DNA of 5,153 nucleotides, taken from NCBI GenBank assembly GCA_902488465.1, contig CABTWE010000019.1, positions 1 through 5,153 on the forward strand, written 5' to 3'. This DNA comes from an uncultured Tissierellia bacterium. Its GTDB lineage: Bacteria > Bacillota > Clostridia > Tissierellales > Peptoniphilaceae. The notes under the pieces are model-generated. The model worked only from the letters and a program-made list of their open reading frames with translations, had not been told where the DNA came from and ran no database searches. The position numbers were made by a program, and so were the translations under genes. Positions 1 to 5,153 of this stretch are shown piece by piece; position 1 is the first letter of the stretch; each line of letters starts with the position of its first letter.

Positions 1-89
1 AGTACGCCTCACTCCTAAAATATTTCATCTAAGCGTTTCTCATCGAAAATCTCTCGCAAATAACAGCGGAGATTAGGATGTGATGTGAA
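1..89. repeat. Diverged, left-truncated copy of the hairpin repeat family
   Basis: The sequence follows the right half of the element at 3218-3278. Shared blocks include AGTAYGCCTCRCTCC at the start, CTAAgCGTTT with CTCATC at 29-44, and a GCAAATAA end. The following stretch at 64-89 (AGCGGAGATTAGG then GTGATGTGAA) resembles the tail after the second right end at 3330-3349 (AGCGAAGAATG then TGGTGTGAA). The left half, if it exists, lies before the window start. It is clearly older than the two near-identical copies at 3157 and 5034. The alignment was made by eye, so the limits are approximate. No coding potential was seen. Confidence 0.55.
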
Positions 90-161
90 TTTGTATTTAT
101 GGTGGAAATATTTTATATACACATCGGTGGTTGTATGTTGTAATAACAACGAAATTAATAT

Positions 162-218
162 CCCTCAATCCAAAATACTTTTTCTAAGCGTTTCTCATCG
201 CTTATCCCTCGCAAATAA
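162..218. repeat. Second degenerate copy of the element's right end
   Basis: An 18-base block, TCTAAGCGTTTCTCATCG, occurs at 28-45 and again at 183-200, and CTCGCAAATAA occurs at 53-63 and 208-218. Both blocks are offset by exactly 155 bases, and a weaker match (CCTCA, AAAATA) extends left to about 162. The segment is therefore a direct repeat of 7-63 and shares ancestry with the right half of the 3157-3278 element. Between the copies (90-161) I see only A+T-rich sequence and a small palindrome at 137-150 (GTTGT, 4-base loop, ACAAC). Confidence 0.55.
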
Positions 219-235
219 AATTGAATGTAAATTGT

Positions 236-277
236 AAAAAACTGGTTACCGATGTTTGTGCGGTGACCGGTTTTTTT
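236..277 (+). terminator. Intrinsic terminator of an upstream transcript
   Basis: The left arm at 242-251 (CTGGTTACCG) pairs with 261-270 (CGGTGACCGG) around a 9-base loop, giving ten pairs of which two are G-U. It is followed by seven T (271-277) and preceded by six A (236-241), so it could also stop leftward transcription. No gene ends just before it inside the window, so the transcript it ends must start outside or be non-coding. It isolates the peptidase operon from read-through. Confidence 0.8.
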
Positions 278-408
278 CGTGTGAAAAGGTGTATCGCCGC
301 AATGGAGAATATAGAAAATATAAAACAATTAACACCTCACAAAACAATCTCGCAACTCTCCCACACCCCAATATCAATCTATTAATTATTTTGATGTAAG
401 TTTTATGC
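278..408. other. Intergenic stretch with no recognisable feature
   Basis: This is A+T-rich sequence between the terminator and the peptidase promoter. I see no open reading frame with a ribosome binding site and no stable hairpin. The only weak symmetry is AGGTGT at 287-292 facing ACACCT at 332-337, which is too short and distant to interpret. Confidence 0.4.
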
Positions 409-437
409 TTGTAATCACATTTTAAAAGTGTTAGAAT
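409..437 (+). promoter_or_regulatory. Probable vegetative (sigma-A type) promoter of the peptidase operon
   Basis: A -35-like TTGTAA at 409-414 is separated by exactly 17 bases from a -10-like TAGAAT at 432-437. An extended -10 TG sits at 429-430. The transcript should start near 444, leaving a leader of about 50 bases. A second TAGAAT at 446-451 has no good -35 partner. The call rests on sequence resemblance only. Confidence 0.6.
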
Positions 438-454
438 AAAAGTTGTAGAATAAA

Positions 455-475
455 TTTGAAAGGTGAGCTTTCAAA
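455..475 (+). promoter_or_regulatory. Perfect 8-bp inverted repeat in the peptidase leader
   Basis: TTTGAAAG (455-462) and CTTTCAAA (468-475) are perfect reverse complements around the 5-base loop GTGAG. The element lies just after the predicted transcription start and 7 bases before the ribosome binding site. It could be a repressor operator at the start site or a 5' hairpin that stabilises or tunes the mRNA. It is too weak and has no T-run, so it is not an obvious attenuator. The function is inferred. Confidence 0.45.
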
Positions 476-482
476 ATGATAT

Positions 483-490
483 AAGGAGGA
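483..490 (+). promoter_or_regulatory. Strong ribosome binding site of the first peptidase gene
   Basis: AAGGAGGA lies 4 bases before the ATG at 495. It is a near-complete match to the anti-Shine-Dalgarno sequence and fixes this ATG as the start. Confidence 0.8.
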
Positions 491-494
491 TTTT

Positions 495-1814
495 ATGGAT
501 AGAGAAATTACGAAAGACATGCTCAAAGAGTTCAAAGAAAATTATGATAAGAACTTCAGCAAGATGTCTCAAAATGCGGTTGCATCGGTTGGTATTATGG
601 ATGCGTCCATAAATTATGAATTGGTAAATAAAAATCCGAATGTTTTTTCAAAGGAATTGAAAATCGGAAAGATTACAAATCAAAAGCAATCGGGCAGATG
701 CTGGATGTTTGCGGGTTTAAATACTTTAAAGGTGAGTGTTTTGAAGAATTTCAATCTTCAAGATATTAAATTTTCACACAATTATCTTTATTTCTTCGAC
801 AAGCTAGAACGTGCAAACCAATATTTGGACGATGTTATTGAGTTGAAAGATAAAGATTTGGATGATAGATTAAATAGAAATGTTGTTTTTTATGCTGCAG
901 ATGACGGTGCATGGTGGACAACTTTCCAACGTCTTGTCTCAAAATACGGAATTGTTCCTGAGTATGCATATCCGGATTCAAAGAATGTAAGTCGCACAAA
1001 TGATTTGATTGACAATCTTGATAAGAGATTAAAGATTGCGGCAAAGGATATAAGAGATGCTTTTAAAGACGGCAGAGAATCCGAAATCGAATGTATCAAG
1101 GAAAAGGCAATGAAGGATGTCTATAGAATTACTGCGATTTCATTGGGCGTTCCGCCAAAGAGATTTGATCTTTGCGTAAAAGACAAGGACAATAAATTGA
1201 TTGAAAGAAGAAATATTTCTCCGATTGAATTTTACAATGAATTTTTCAAAGAAGATGTTTCGGAATATGTTGAACTTGGAAATTATCCGGGCAAAAACAA
1301 AGAAGAAAATGTTCTTTATGAAAGAGTTTTCATTCAACAAAGAATCGGTGGCAGCTTGAGATATGTAAATGTTTCGATTGCAAGAATGAAGGAAATTGTT
1401 ATGTCGATGATTGATGCCGGCGAACCTGTTTGGTTTGCATGCGACGTGGGCAAGGATTCTTTGATTTCAAGAGACGGTCTTGACACAGGATTTATGCTCT
1501 ACAATATTCTCGACAGAGATTCACTTTTCGGTGTGGACACAAAGACAAACAAGGTTCAAAGAATGATAACTCGCGAATCCGAAGCTACACACGCTATGGT
1601 TATTGTGGGATATGACAATTCTTCAAAGGGACTCAGATTTAAGGTTCAAAATTCATGGGGTGAAAAGGCAGGACTTGCAGGATATCTTGTTATGGATGAA
1701 GCATGGTTTGACAACTATGCCTATGAAATCATTCCTAAAAAGTCTTTCCTTAACAAGGAAGAACTTGCTGCATTTAACAAAGAACCTGTAAAACTACTAC
1801 CTTGGGAACTCTAG
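495..1814 (+). CDS. C1-family cysteine peptidase (PepC/bleomycin hydrolase family) with shortened C-terminal tail
   Basis: This 439-residue cytoplasmic papain-fold peptidase has no signal peptide. The active site is complete: Gln63 (oxyanion hole) and Cys69 in NQKQSGRCWMFA, His366 in ATHAMVIVGYD, and Asn386 in QNSWGE. The length fits the family (about 440-450). Family members form hexameric barrels that trim peptides, and their C-terminal arm lies in the active-site cleft and imposes aminopeptidase action. Here the protein ends PVKLLPWEL, whereas its downstream paralogue continues with PWDPMGSLA, so the arm is about six residues short. Other departures from the paralogue are SHNY for SQSY (94-97) and DDGAWWTT for SDGGQWDM near 136-143. 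By analogy with PepE/PepG-type relatives of lactic acid bacteria, which act as endopeptidases, it may cut internally; that is inference, so I give no symbol. It is the first gene of a two-gene operon, and its stop overlaps the next ribosome binding site. Confidence 0.93.
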   Translation: MDREITKDMLKEFKENYDKNFSKMSQNAVASVGIMDASINYELVNKNPNVFSKELKIGKITNQKQSGRCWMFAGLNTLKVSVLKNFNLQDIKFSHNYLYFFDKLERANQYLDDVIELKDKDLDDRLNRNVVFYAADDGAWWTTFQRLVSKYGIVPEYAYPDSKNVSRTNDLIDNLDKRLKIAAKDIRDAFKDGRESEIECIKEKAMKDVYRITAISLGVPPKRFDLCVKDKDNKLIERRNISPIEFYNEFFKEDVSEYVELGNYPGKNKEENVLYERVFIQQRIGGSLRYVNVSIARMKEIVMSMIDAGEPVWFACDVGKDSLISRDGLDTGFMLYNILDRDSLFGVDTKTNKVQRMITRESEATHAMVIVGYDNSSKGLRFKVQNSWGEKAGLAGYLVMDEAWFDNYAYEIIPKKSFLNKEELAAFNKEPVKLLPWEL

Positions 1815-1818
1815 GAGG
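1813..1818 (+). promoter_or_regulatory. Ribosome binding site of the second peptidase gene, overlapping the upstream stop codon
   Basis: The TAG stop of the first gene (1812-1814) shares its AG with AGGAGG (1813-1818), which is 5 bases before the ATG at 1824. Ribosomes ending the first gene cover this site, so translational coupling of the two peptidases is likely. Confidence 0.8.
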
Positions 1819-1823
1819 AAATT

Positions 1824-3155
1824 ATGACGAGATTAAGTATTGATAAAATAAATGAATATGAAAAAGAATTTTTAGAAGACAAGAGAAATATCGTTGCAAT
1901 GAACGCCGCAACATACAACGGAGTTCAAAAGGTTGCAAGAGATGTGAATGCGCTGAAAAATGAACCGTTCGCTTTTAATGTGGATATTAAAAACGGCGAA
2001 GTTACAAACCAAAAGCAATCAGGCAGATGCTGGATGTTTGCTTCGATGAATGTTTTGAGAAATATCGTGATTAAAAAGTTCAATCTTGAAAACTTTGAAC
2101 TTTCACAAAGCTACACATTGTTTTGGGATAAACTCGAAAGATGCAACTACTATATGGAAGCAGTTATCGAAAAGGCAAATGAACCACTTGAAGACAGAGT
2201 TATGGACTATCTTATGTCGGACTTGTTGTCGGACGGCGGACAATGGGATATGTTTGTGAACATTGTAAAAAAATACGGACTTGTTCCAAAATATGCATAT
2301 CCTGAATCTCAAACCTCATCTGCAACTGTTCAACTGAACAAATATCTCTGCAAAATTTTGAGAAAATATACAACTGAACTTAGAGACGCAGTGCAAAATG
2401 AAGGCGTGAAAAAGGCAAGAGAGTTAAAAGAAGAAGTTTTGAAAGACGTCTACAATGTTTTGACTTCAACACTTGGACAAATGCCGGAAAAATTTGACGT
2501 GGTTCTTCACGACAAAGACGGAAAACTTATTGAAGACAAGGGCATGGACGCACACAGCTTCTTTGACAAATATATCGGCGTAGAAATTGACCAATATATT
2601 TCATTAATCAACTCACCGACAGAAGATAAACCTTTCAACCAAACATATACCATAAAATATCTTGGAAATATTATTGAAGGGAAAATTGTAAAGCACTTGA
2701 ATCTTCCTATCGAAGAACTTAAAAAAGCTGCCGTAAAACAATTAAAAGACGGATATCCTGTTTGGTTCGGTTGCGACGTAGGACGCTCATCTGTAGTGGA
2801 AGATGAAAGAGCAATGCTCGACACAAAAGCTGTCGACTACGAATCCCTCTTCGACGTCGACTTGAAACTTTCAAAAGAAGACGCCCTCGACTACGGATAC
2901 TCGATGATGACACACGCAATGACCTTCACCGGAGTTCAAATGAATGGCAATGAACCGCTAAGATTCAAAGTTGAAAACTCATGGGGAGAAAAATTCGGCT
3001 ACAAAGGTCACTTCGTCATGACTTCAGACTGGTTCGACCAATACGTCTACCAAGTCGTCGTCAACAAAAAATACTTGCCGGAAAAACTCAGAAAAGCTTA
3101 TGAGAAAGAGCCGAAGGAGTTAAAACCTTGGGACCCAATGGGCTCCCTAGCTTAA
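1824..3155 (+). CDS. pepC: Aminopeptidase C (bleomycin hydrolase family, peptidase family C1)
   Basis: This 443-residue cytoplasmic cysteine aminopeptidase removes N-terminal residues from peptides. All landmarks are present: Gln63 and Cys69 in NQKQSGRCWMFA, His364 in MTHAMTFTG, Asn385 in VENSWGEK, plus the family segments LSQSYTLFWDKLE (93-105), DGGQWDM (137-143) and PVWFGCDVG (312-320). The C-terminus, PWDPMGSLA, matches the canonical tail of PepC/bleomycin hydrolase, whose last residues sit in the cleft and anchor the substrate's N-terminus. This is therefore the orthodox PepC of the pair. It is a tandem paralogue of the gene 9 bases upstream and probably shares its promoter. The active-site coding segment is nearly identical in both genes (673-712 and 2002-2041, 38 of 40 bases). 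The last third uses many C-ending codons (GTC, GAC, TTC, TAC), unlike the first gene. The hairpin element starts one base after its stop. Confidence 0.96.
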   Translation: MTRLSIDKINEYEKEFLEDKRNIVAMNAATYNGVQKVARDVNALKNEPFAFNVDIKNGEVTNQKQSGRCWMFASMNVLRNIVIKKFNLENFELSQSYTLFWDKLERCNYYMEAVIEKANEPLEDRVMDYLMSDLLSDGGQWDMFVNIVKKYGLVPKYAYPESQTSSATVQLNKYLCKILRKYTTELRDAVQNEGVKKARELKEEVLKDVYNVLTSTLGQMPEKFDVVLHDKDGKLIEDKGMDAHSFFDKYIGVEIDQYISLINSPTEDKPFNQTYTIKYLGNIIEGKIVKHLNLPIEELKKAAVKQLKDGYPVWFGCDVGRSSVVEDERAMLDTKAVDYESLFDVDLKLSKEDALDYGYSMMTHAMTFTGVQMNGNEPLRFKVENSWGEKFGYKGHFVMTSDWFDQYVYQVVVNKKYLPEKLRKAYEKEPKELKPWDPMGSLA

Positions 3156-3156
3156 A

Positions 3157-3278
3157 ATTCTTGCTAAAATTGCGAAAAACGGTTGTTCGACTTTTTAGTC
3201 GCTGCGACATACTTGCTAGTATGCCTCGCTCCAAAAAAGTCTCGCACTAACCGTTTTTCATCAATTTTATCTGCGAAT
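3157..3278. repeat. Hairpin (MITE-like) repeat element, copy A
   Basis: Positions 3157-3276 match 5034-5153 at 119 of 120 bases. The one difference (T3217 versus C5094) is in the apical loop. The ends form an imperfect terminal inverted repeat: ATTC, 4 bases, TAAAATTG at left (3165-3172) and CAATTTTA, 5 bases, GAAT at right (3262-3269, ending 3278). Inside are GAAAAACGGTT (3174-3184) pairing with AACCGTTTTTC (3249-3259), GACTTTTT with AAAAAGTC, and CATAC/GTATG around a 6-base loop. The whole element can thus fold into one roughly 100-base hairpin. There is no open reading frame of note. The features fit a non-autonomous transposable element or a 3'-UTR RNA element. It lies between the pepC stop and the terminator at 3359, so it is probably transcribed with pepC. 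Confidence 0.85.
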
Positions 3279-3312
3279 TAGGGTGAGATATAAGGCTATT
3301 TATTACAAAGGG

Positions 3313-3351
3313 TCTTTTTCATCCATTTTAGCGAAGAATGTGGTGTGAACT
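3313..3351. repeat. Partial duplicate of the element's right end
   Basis: CTTTTTCATCCATTTTAGCG and the following AAGAATGTGGTGTGAAC resemble the right end of copy A and its flank (3253-3290: TTTTTCATCAATTTTATCTG, then CGAATTAGGGTGAGAT). The offset is about 61 bases, with a small indel and scattered mismatches. It looks like an older tandem remnant of the same family, into which or beside which copy A arrived. Limits are by eye. Confidence 0.5.
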
Positions 3352-3358
3352 ATATAAT

Positions 3359-3404
3359 AAAAATACCTTGAGATTGATTTTAAATCGTCCCAAGGTATTT
3401 TTTT
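3359..3404 (+). terminator. Intrinsic terminator of the peptidase operon
   Basis: AAAAATACCTTG (3359-3370) pairs perfectly with CAAGGTATTTTT (3391-3402) around a 20-base loop, and the T-run continues to 3404. The A-run on the left makes it potentially bidirectional. It lies about 200 bases after the pepC stop; the hairpin element occupies the gap, suggesting the element was inserted between gene and terminator. Confidence 0.7.
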
Positions 3405-3415
3405 GTATAAGTATG

Positions 3416-3494
3416 TGTACGCGACGTAGCGGGACGGCACTGCGTGTCCTCCCGCCCATTTTTGTGTGTTTTGAATTTGTAGATAAAGCAACAA
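3416..3494. repeat. Short hairpin repeat (second family), copy 1
   Basis: The order is TGTACGC (3416-3422), GTAGCG (3426-3431), a G+C-rich hairpin, then ATTTTTGTGT and a conserved tail with GTAGATAAA and AACAA. The hairpin pairs GCGGGACGGCAC (3429-3440) with GTGTCCTCCCGC (3444-3455) over a 3-base loop, with one C-C mismatch and one G-T pair. It stands out sharply in base composition from the A+T-rich surroundings. The tail from 3458 matches copy 2 at 32 of 37 positions. A hairpin followed by five T (3459-3463) is terminator-like on the + strand. A perfect palindrome, ACAACGTTGT, lies at 3491-3500. Confidence 0.65.
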
Positions 3495-3556
3495 CGTTGT
3501 GCATATAAAATATATAAACCACATCTATTTTATAATTTATAAACGTATTTTCGCTC

Positions 3557-3637
3557 TGTACGCTTCCCAAAAAGTAGCGTCGCATTACATTGCGACGCCA
3601 ATTTTTGTGTATTTAGAATATGTAGATAAACTAACAA
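3557..3637. repeat. Short hairpin repeat (second family), copy 2
   Basis: It has the same order of parts as copy 1: TGTACGC (3557-3563), GTAGCG (3574-3579), a hairpin, then ATTTTTGTGT (3601-3610) and the GTAGATAAA...AACAA tail. The hairpin is a perfect 8-bp stem, GCGTCGCA (3577-3584) with TGCGACGC (3591-3598), over a 6-base loop. Its sequence differs from the copy 1 stem while position and pairing are kept. T-runs lie on the right (3602-3606) and, for the other strand, at 3569-3573, so it may terminate in either direction. Confidence 0.65.
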
Positions 3638-3668
3638 ATTTGGTTATAACGAAAATAGAAAATTTATA

Positions 3669-3711
3669 ATTATAACATCAATTAGGAGCAAACTAATATT
3701 TATGTTATAAT
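3669..3711 (+). promoter_or_regulatory. Palindrome-framed promoter of the MFS transporter gene
   Basis: A consensus extended -10, TGTTATAAT, ends at 3711 (TATAAT 3706-3711, TG 3703-3704). No good -35 lies at the expected distance (TTAGGA at 3682-3687 is weak), as is common with extended -10 promoters. ATTATAACAT (3669-3678) and ATGTTATAAT (3702-3711) are perfect reverse complements, with inner TTAG and CTAA arms (3682-3685 and 3693-3696). The left arm therefore forms an identical extended -10 facing left. Transcription towards the transporter should start near 3718, giving a leader of about 70 bases. Confidence 0.6.
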
Positions 3712-3740
3712 ACTATTAAAAGCTATAAATTTTGATGTAC

Positions 3741-3775
3741 TTCAATTAAAATGACATACATAAATTCAATTAAAA
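3741..3775 (+). promoter_or_regulatory. 11-base direct repeat in the MFS leader
   Basis: TTCAATTAAAA occurs at 3741-3751 and 3765-3775, 24 bases apart start to start, between the predicted transcription start and the ribosome binding site. It might be a regulator site or chance in A+T-rich DNA. Confidence 0.25.
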
Positions 3776-3776
3776 C

Positions 3777-3782
3777 GGGAGA
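3777..3782 (+). promoter_or_regulatory. Ribosome binding site of the MFS transporter gene
   Basis: GGGAGA precedes the ATG at 3789 by 6 bases and supports this start. It is weaker than the AGGAGG sites of the two peptidase genes. Confidence 0.6.
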
Positions 3783-3788
3783 CAATAT

Positions 3789-5021
3789 ATGTATAACAAA
3801 CAGACAAAATACTTACTTGGAGGGAGAATTGCCACAAATATAGCGGACTCACTTCAATATATGATAATTCTTTGGTTTTTCAACGAGACATTTAAGTCAC
3901 CTTTTTTGTTGGGTGTAATATTTGCGATTGAATCCGGGGCAGATGTAATCAGTTTTTTATTCGGACCGCTGATTGATAATTCGAACAGCAAAAAATTGTT
4001 GATTAAATGTTCCGCAGTACAAATAATAAATGTTCTGATTTTGTGTGTGATAAATATTACTTTTGGAATCAAAAGTAATGTGATATATTCGATTATAATG
4101 GTTCTTTCTTTAACTATAACCACTCTCGCAAGCACAATAATTTATCCATTACAGACAAAAATGATACCGATGGTAGCAGGTGAGACACCTCTGGTTAAAG
4201 TAAACGGAATATTTAATGTTTCTGAAAAAATATTTGACGTGCTTTTTAATGCCGGGGCAACACTTTTAATCTCATCTTTTAATATAAGCTTCAATCTGAT
4301 CATTTCGTTGGTAGTTTTTTTAATTGGGATAAAACTATATTCGCTGTTAAATTATGATGAAAATTTTGACTTTTCAGAGATTGAAGACTATGAAGAAGAG
4401 GGAACGGTAGGAGAATATATAGCGGATTTAAAAGAGGGATTTGTGGAACTTCGAAAACAAAATGAACTTCTAAAACTCATAATACCTCTTATGATAATAA
4501 ACTTCTTTTTTGCAATTGCGGATATAGGGCTACCGAGGCTTGCAAGCGAATATATTTCAGATGAAGCCACAGGCTATGGGCTTATACTATCAATCAGTGC
4601 AATTGGGTCAATTGTGGGTGGCGCATTTACACAATTTAAAAATATTGAAAAAGCGAATCTTAGAAAAACGGTCGCAATGTGCTTGATATCATCCGGGATA
4701 TTTAAACTAATAACTGCGATAACAATAAATAGGATTTTTGTTTTGTGTTGCATCTCAATATTTTTTTGCAGTGCTTTTATAAGCTTTATGAATATTTTAT
4801 TTATATCGCTTGTCCAATCAACTGTTCCGGTGAATATATTGGGGAGAGTTGAGACAATAAATGAAAGCATTATCTCGGCAATAATTCCTTTAGGAACTTT
4901 TGCAGGAGCATTTGTAATAAAAGAATATGGAAGCATAATGACACAATATATATACGCGGTGGCTCTGGTTGGTTTTGGGGTGTATTATGCGTTGTTAAAG
5001 GTGGAGAAATATTCTTGCTAA
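3789..5021 (+). CDS. MFS transporter, probable drug/macrolide-efflux type (DHA3-like)
   Basis: This is a 410-residue integral membrane protein with about 12 hydrophobic segments by eye: near 10-32, 38-62, 71-93, 97-120, 148-164, 167-187, 227-248, 262-282, 293-312, 315-342, 358-377 and 384-403. A short, strongly acidic central loop (189-205) joins the halves. GPLIDNSNSKKL at 59-70 occupies the place of the MFS loop 2-3 motif, in degenerate form. The segment STVPVNILGRVETI (344-357) resembles the VP-LLGRV stretch of MefA/enterobactin-exporter-like carriers, which is the basis for the subfamily. The substrate cannot be told; efflux of a small molecule by proton antiport is the usual role. The gene is monocistronic with its own promoter, and ATA isoleucine codons are frequent. 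Its last codons and stop (5011-5021) coincide with a copy of the hairpin element's end, so the native C-terminus may have been altered. Confidence 0.85.
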   Translation: MYNKQTKYLLGGRIATNIADSLQYMIILWFFNETFKSPFLLGVIFAIESGADVISFLFGPLIDNSNSKKLLIKCSAVQIINVLILCVINITFGIKSNVIYSIIMVLSLTITTLASTIIYPLQTKMIPMVAGETPLVKVNGIFNVSEKIFDVLFNAGATLLISSFNISFNLIISLVVFLIGIKLYSLLNYDENFDFSEIEDYEEEGTVGEYIADLKEGFVELRKQNELLKLIIPLMIINFFFAIADIGLPRLASEYISDEATGYGLILSISAIGSIVGGAFTQFKNIEKANLRKTVAMCLISSGIFKLITAITINRIFVLCCISIFFCSAFISFMNILFISLVQSTVPVNILGRVETINESIISAIIPLGTFAGAFVIKEYGSIMTQYIYAVALVGFGVYYALLKVEKYSC

Positions 5022-5024
5022 AAT
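5011..5024. repeat. Extra copy of the element's 14-base left end, overlapping the MFS stop codon
   Basis: ATTCTTGCTAAAAT at 5011-5024 is identical to the first 14 bases of the element at 5034-5047, 23 bases downstream. In the transporter's frame it supplies the last two residues (Ser-Cys) and the TAA at 5019-5021. It may be a remnant of an earlier insertion or an end duplication. Confidence 0.65.
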
Positions 5025-5033
5025 AACAAGTTG

Positions 5034-5153
5034 ATTCTTGCTAAAATTGCGAAAAACGGTTGTTCGACTTTTTAGTCGCTGCGACATACTTGCCAGTATG
5101 CCTCGCTCCAAAAAAGTCTCGCACTAACCGTTTTTCATCAATTTTATCTGCGA
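5034..5153. repeat. Hairpin (MITE-like) repeat element, copy B, cut by the window end
   Basis: It is identical to copy A over 120 bases except C5094 for T3217 in the loop, and lies in the same orientation. It starts 12 bases after the MFS stop, and its last few bases fall outside the window. The long hairpin (for example GAAAAACGGTT at 5051-5061 with AACCGTTTTTC at 5126-5136) is the only visible candidate to end the transporter transcript, although its T-run is inside the stem rather than after it. Confidence 0.85.

Noticed and set aside
438..494. Riboswitch or T-box leader for the peptidase operon
   Set aside because: The predicted leader is only about 50 bases with one small hairpin and no terminator, too short for any such element known to me.
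1800..1823. Frameshift as the cause of the short tail of the first peptidase
   Set aside because: I saw no DPMG(A/S)LA-like coding sequence in any frame after PWEL; the next bases form the ribosome binding site of the following gene. A deletion is possible, but a frameshift is not supported.
2507..2824. 105-codon minus-strand frame inside pepC
   Set aside because: It lies wholly antisense to a gene with a complete conserved active site, is rich in Ser/Pro as shadow frames are, and has no recognisable family.
3303..3585. Open frames on the minus strand (73 and 85 codons) across the intergenic repeats
   Set aside because: They overlap each other in different frames, run through the terminator and both G+C-rich hairpin repeats, and show no recognisable domain. 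They are best explained as chance frames over repeats.
3416..3637. CRISPR array
   Set aside because: There are only two hairpin-bearing units, with differing stems and no regular repeat-spacer order, and no cas gene nearby.
4574..4936. 120-codon minus-strand frame inside the MFS gene
   Set aside because: It is hydrophobic only because it is antisense to membrane segments; the + strand frame has the family motifs and the ribosome binding site.

Overview
The window looks like chromosome from a low-GC Gram-positive (Bacillota-type) bacterium. The DNA is A+T rich, the genes have strong AGGAGG-type ribosome binding sites, and the proteins are rich in Lys, Ile, Asn and Glu. A fermentative anaerobe of the Peptoniphilaceae/Tissierellia kind would fit, but that placement is inference; no rRNA or other marker is present. 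No mobile-element protein, tRNA, rRNA or CRISPR array is visible.

Layout. Positions 1-494 carry no gene. They hold two degenerate repeat copies (about 1-89 and 162-218), a strong hairpin terminator (236-277) for something upstream of the window, an undistinguished stretch (278-408), and then a promoter (409-437), a leader hairpin (455-475) and a ribosome binding site. Positions 495-3155 are a two-gene operon of tandem paralogues of the PepC/bleomycin-hydrolase family of cysteine peptidases. Both keep the Gln-Cys-His-Asn active site, but only the second keeps the canonical C-terminal tail that normally enforces aminopeptidase action. Positions 3156-3788 are a repeat-rich intergenic region: a 122-bp hairpin element directly after the pepC stop, a partial duplicate of its right end, a terminator, two copies of a second hairpin repeat family, and a palindrome-covered promoter. 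Positions 3789-5021 encode an MFS efflux-type transporter. A second copy of the hairpin element (119 of 120 bases identical) follows it and runs off the window end.

How the parts work together. The two cytoplasmic peptidases are probably co-translated and would act on short peptides from uptake or protein turnover; the tail difference suggests a division of labour between exo- and endo-type cleavage. The MFS gene has its own promoter and no evident functional link to the peptidases. The most unusual content is the non-coding repeats: a terminal-inverted-repeat, MITE-like hairpin family that sits right after stop codons and whose end sequence appears to supply the transporter's last codons, plus a second family in which the stem is kept while its sequence changes.
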